Source: Pleurotus ostreatus/Saccharomyces cerevisiae fusant (lineage: Eukaryota > Opisthokonta). From it: a stretch of DNA of 18,736 nt. The DNA lies in the NCBI GenBank assembly GCA_024196135.1, contig JAMQCK010000633.1:1-18736 (forward strand). The letters are read 5' to 3'. Below are positions 17,696-18,736 of this stretch, piece after piece. The translations under genes and the position numbers were made by a program. Each line of letters opens with the position of its first letter. Positions within the stretch are counted from its first letter, which is position 1. A model generated the notes under the pieces. That model had not been told where the DNA came from and made no database searches. It saw only the letters and a list, made by a program, of their open reading frames with translations.

Positions 17696-18034
17696 CTAGG
17701 GCCGCGAATCTATGAGCGAGCAGGGTGGAGTGGAGCTCGGAGTGCATATGATGCTGACACCAAGGTTCCGCGCCCGGATCGATGGTGAATACGCGAGGAA
17801 GTCGCGCAGGCGCGTACGAGCGTCGGGGACGTCGCTGAGGGCGTCTACGGCGCTGCACGACGCCAGTAGAGCTCTCCGCGTCGCCAGGACGCGCTGGACA
17901 CGCAGATTACGGACAAGTTGCTCGAGTTCGTCATTGCGGCCTGCGTCCCCTGGCCTCGATCTGGCGACGGAAGTGACGAAGCGGCTCAGAAACCAATGCC
18001 ATTGACCCAAAAAGGAAAGTTCCCTTGACGTCAC
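17696..18034 (-). CDS. Hypothetical small protein, doubtful (112 aa)
   Basis: This open frame between the F-box-like gene and the OYE-like gene has GC-ending codons in its middle. A helical, charged stretch there reads DELEQLVRNLRVQRVLATRR and continues to DVPDARTRLRDFLAY. The N-terminus MTSRELSFLGQWHWFLSRFV and the C-terminus look less protein-like. I recognise no family and see no domain. Its stop lies 18 bp upstream of the F-box TATA box, so the two would have to share tight space. It could be a relic exon, a small gene or chance. Confidence 0.22.
   Translation of the reverse strand: MTSRELSFLGQWHWFLSRFVTSVARSRPGDAGRNDELEQLVRNLRVQRVLATRRALLASCSAVDALSDVPDARTRLRDFLAYSPSIRARNLGVSIICTPSSTPPCSLIDSRP
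18026..18033. promoter_or_regulatory. CRE/ATF-type palindrome TGACGTCA
   Basis: A perfect TGACGTCA lies in the spacer, about 446 bp upstream of the F-box-like ATG and 155 bp downstream of the OYE-like stop. bZIP factors of the ATF/CREB class bind such sites. It overlaps the start of the doubtful ORF at 17696-18034. Function is inferred only from the motif. Confidence 0.3.
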
Positions 18035-18187
18035 ACTTGGCAGGGAACAAACCGGGCGTCATCTGACATGCACCCACATGGTCCAACATCAGCATGTGCC
18101 GCTCGCAATTCGTTCTATCACGGACCGGCGGAGGCAGCCTGCAGACGTTGACTGAGTGGAAATCCTAATATTCGTTAAGCACGGACG

Positions 18188-18736
18188 CTACCCGACTAGA
18201 TTCGATTTTTGCGCTTCGGTGGCGAGAGGATAGTCCAAATAGCCCTCAGGGCCTCCACCTGGGATGTAGAAGAACTCGCGCCTGTAGGGAGACAGCTGCC
18301 AGTCGTGCTTCCACCTCTCAACTAGGTCCGGCTTTAAACTCGATTCAGCCTCCAACCTTGAAACCGCACAAAATGGAGCAACGCACGTTGGACACGAAAG
18401 GCCGGCCGACAGCGATGATATCGCCCTTGGTCTCTGCAACCTCGAGCGCCAGCTTGCGCGAGTATGCGCCACAGCTAACGAGCGGGCGGGGTGCCCATAT
18501 TTTGCGGAGGTAGTCGTTGGATTGCTGGGCTTCTTCGAGCATGACGCTGTGCTCGCGCGCCTCGACGAGATGCAGGTAGGCAAGGTTAGGGTGTCTGGTC
18601 TTGAGCTGCTCGACGAAGTAGCTGAATTGAGGTTCCGGTTCCTTCATGCCCATGTCTGTGGAGGCTCAGTATAGCCATCAAGCCACTGAAGGGCGCGACA
18701 AACCATGGTAAACGCCCCAAGGACTCAGTCGAATGG
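18188..18736 (-). CDS. Old Yellow Enzyme-type NADH:flavin oxidoreductase, C-terminal part (partial)
   Basis: The visible exons are complement(18188..18331, 18387..18655, 18704..>18736), with introns of 55 and 48 nt. OYE enzymes use FMN and NAD(P)H to reduce activated C=C bonds, as in the 12-oxophytodienoate reductase group. The fragment gives the C-terminal end of the TIM barrel. IRLSPWGVYHDMGMKEPEP carries the conserved RLSP. It is followed by YFVEQLKTRHPNLAYLHLVE and then LVSCGAYSRKLALEVAE. DIIAVGRPFVSNPDLVERW, with GRPFVSNPDL typical of the FMN-phosphate region, is complete only after the 55-nt intron is removed. The end has FFYIPGGGPEGYLDYPLAT, typical of the OYE C-terminus. The N-terminal half, including the catalytic His/Asn and Tyr, lies off the right edge, so activity cannot be judged. 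The donor GTTTGT of the upstream intron is weak but the join keeps the frame. Confidence 0.88.

Overview
The window looks like nuclear DNA of a basidiomycete, most likely an agaricomycete. Genes are dense and carry many very short introns (47-60 nt), usually with GTRNGT-type donors, CTNAY-like branch sites and YAG acceptors. The window also holds protein families typical of these fungi: BCS1-like AAA ATPase paralogues, a fungal hemerythrin-like protein, a DUF6699-type protein and an F-box-like protein. I reconstructed all gene models by eye, using splice signals, reading-frame continuity and internal or family similarity. No search was run.

Layout, left to right. (1) A + strand terminal exon, about 96-473, of a probable multi-pass membrane protein. 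(2) Two tandem - strand BCS1-like AAA ATPase genes, A (576-2515, 5 exons, 572 aa) and B (3093-4994, 4 exons, 582 aa). Their first three introns match in position and phase, and A has one extra 60-nt intron. (3) A divergent promoter region, then a + strand PRKRIP1/DUF1168 spliceosomal protein (5580-6279, 2 exons, 213 aa). (4) Convergent with it, a - strand hemerythrin-like HHE protein (6439-7237, 7 exons, 159 aa). (5) A 1.2-kb spacer, then a - strand Cti6-like PHD-finger chromatin protein (8396-10488, 5 exons, 628 aa). (6) About 3.8 kb without a convincing intact gene, holding a degenerate heptad-coding tandem repeat and a coding-like but frame-broken stretch at 13112-13863. (7) A + strand intronless DUF6699-like protein (14309-14971). 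(8) A 1.5-kb spacer with a second 21-bp tandem repeat. (9) A - strand intronless F-box-like protein (16465-17580) with a TATA box. (10) A spacer with a doubtful small ORF, then the 3' end of an Old Yellow Enzyme-type flavin oxidoreductase (- strand, 18188 to beyond the right edge).

The genes do not form an evident pathway or cluster. They look like ordinary eukaryotic neighbours with separate promoters, apart from the BCS1-like pair, which is a local duplication. I found no rRNA, tRNA, transposon or CRISPR signal. The most interesting points are the recent-looking BCS1 duplication with an intron difference, three stop-free introns of length 3n that hide inside open frames, the hemerythrin gene with 17-18 nt microexons, and the possible relic gene near 13.1-13.9 kb. 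I did not find a clear new biological system.
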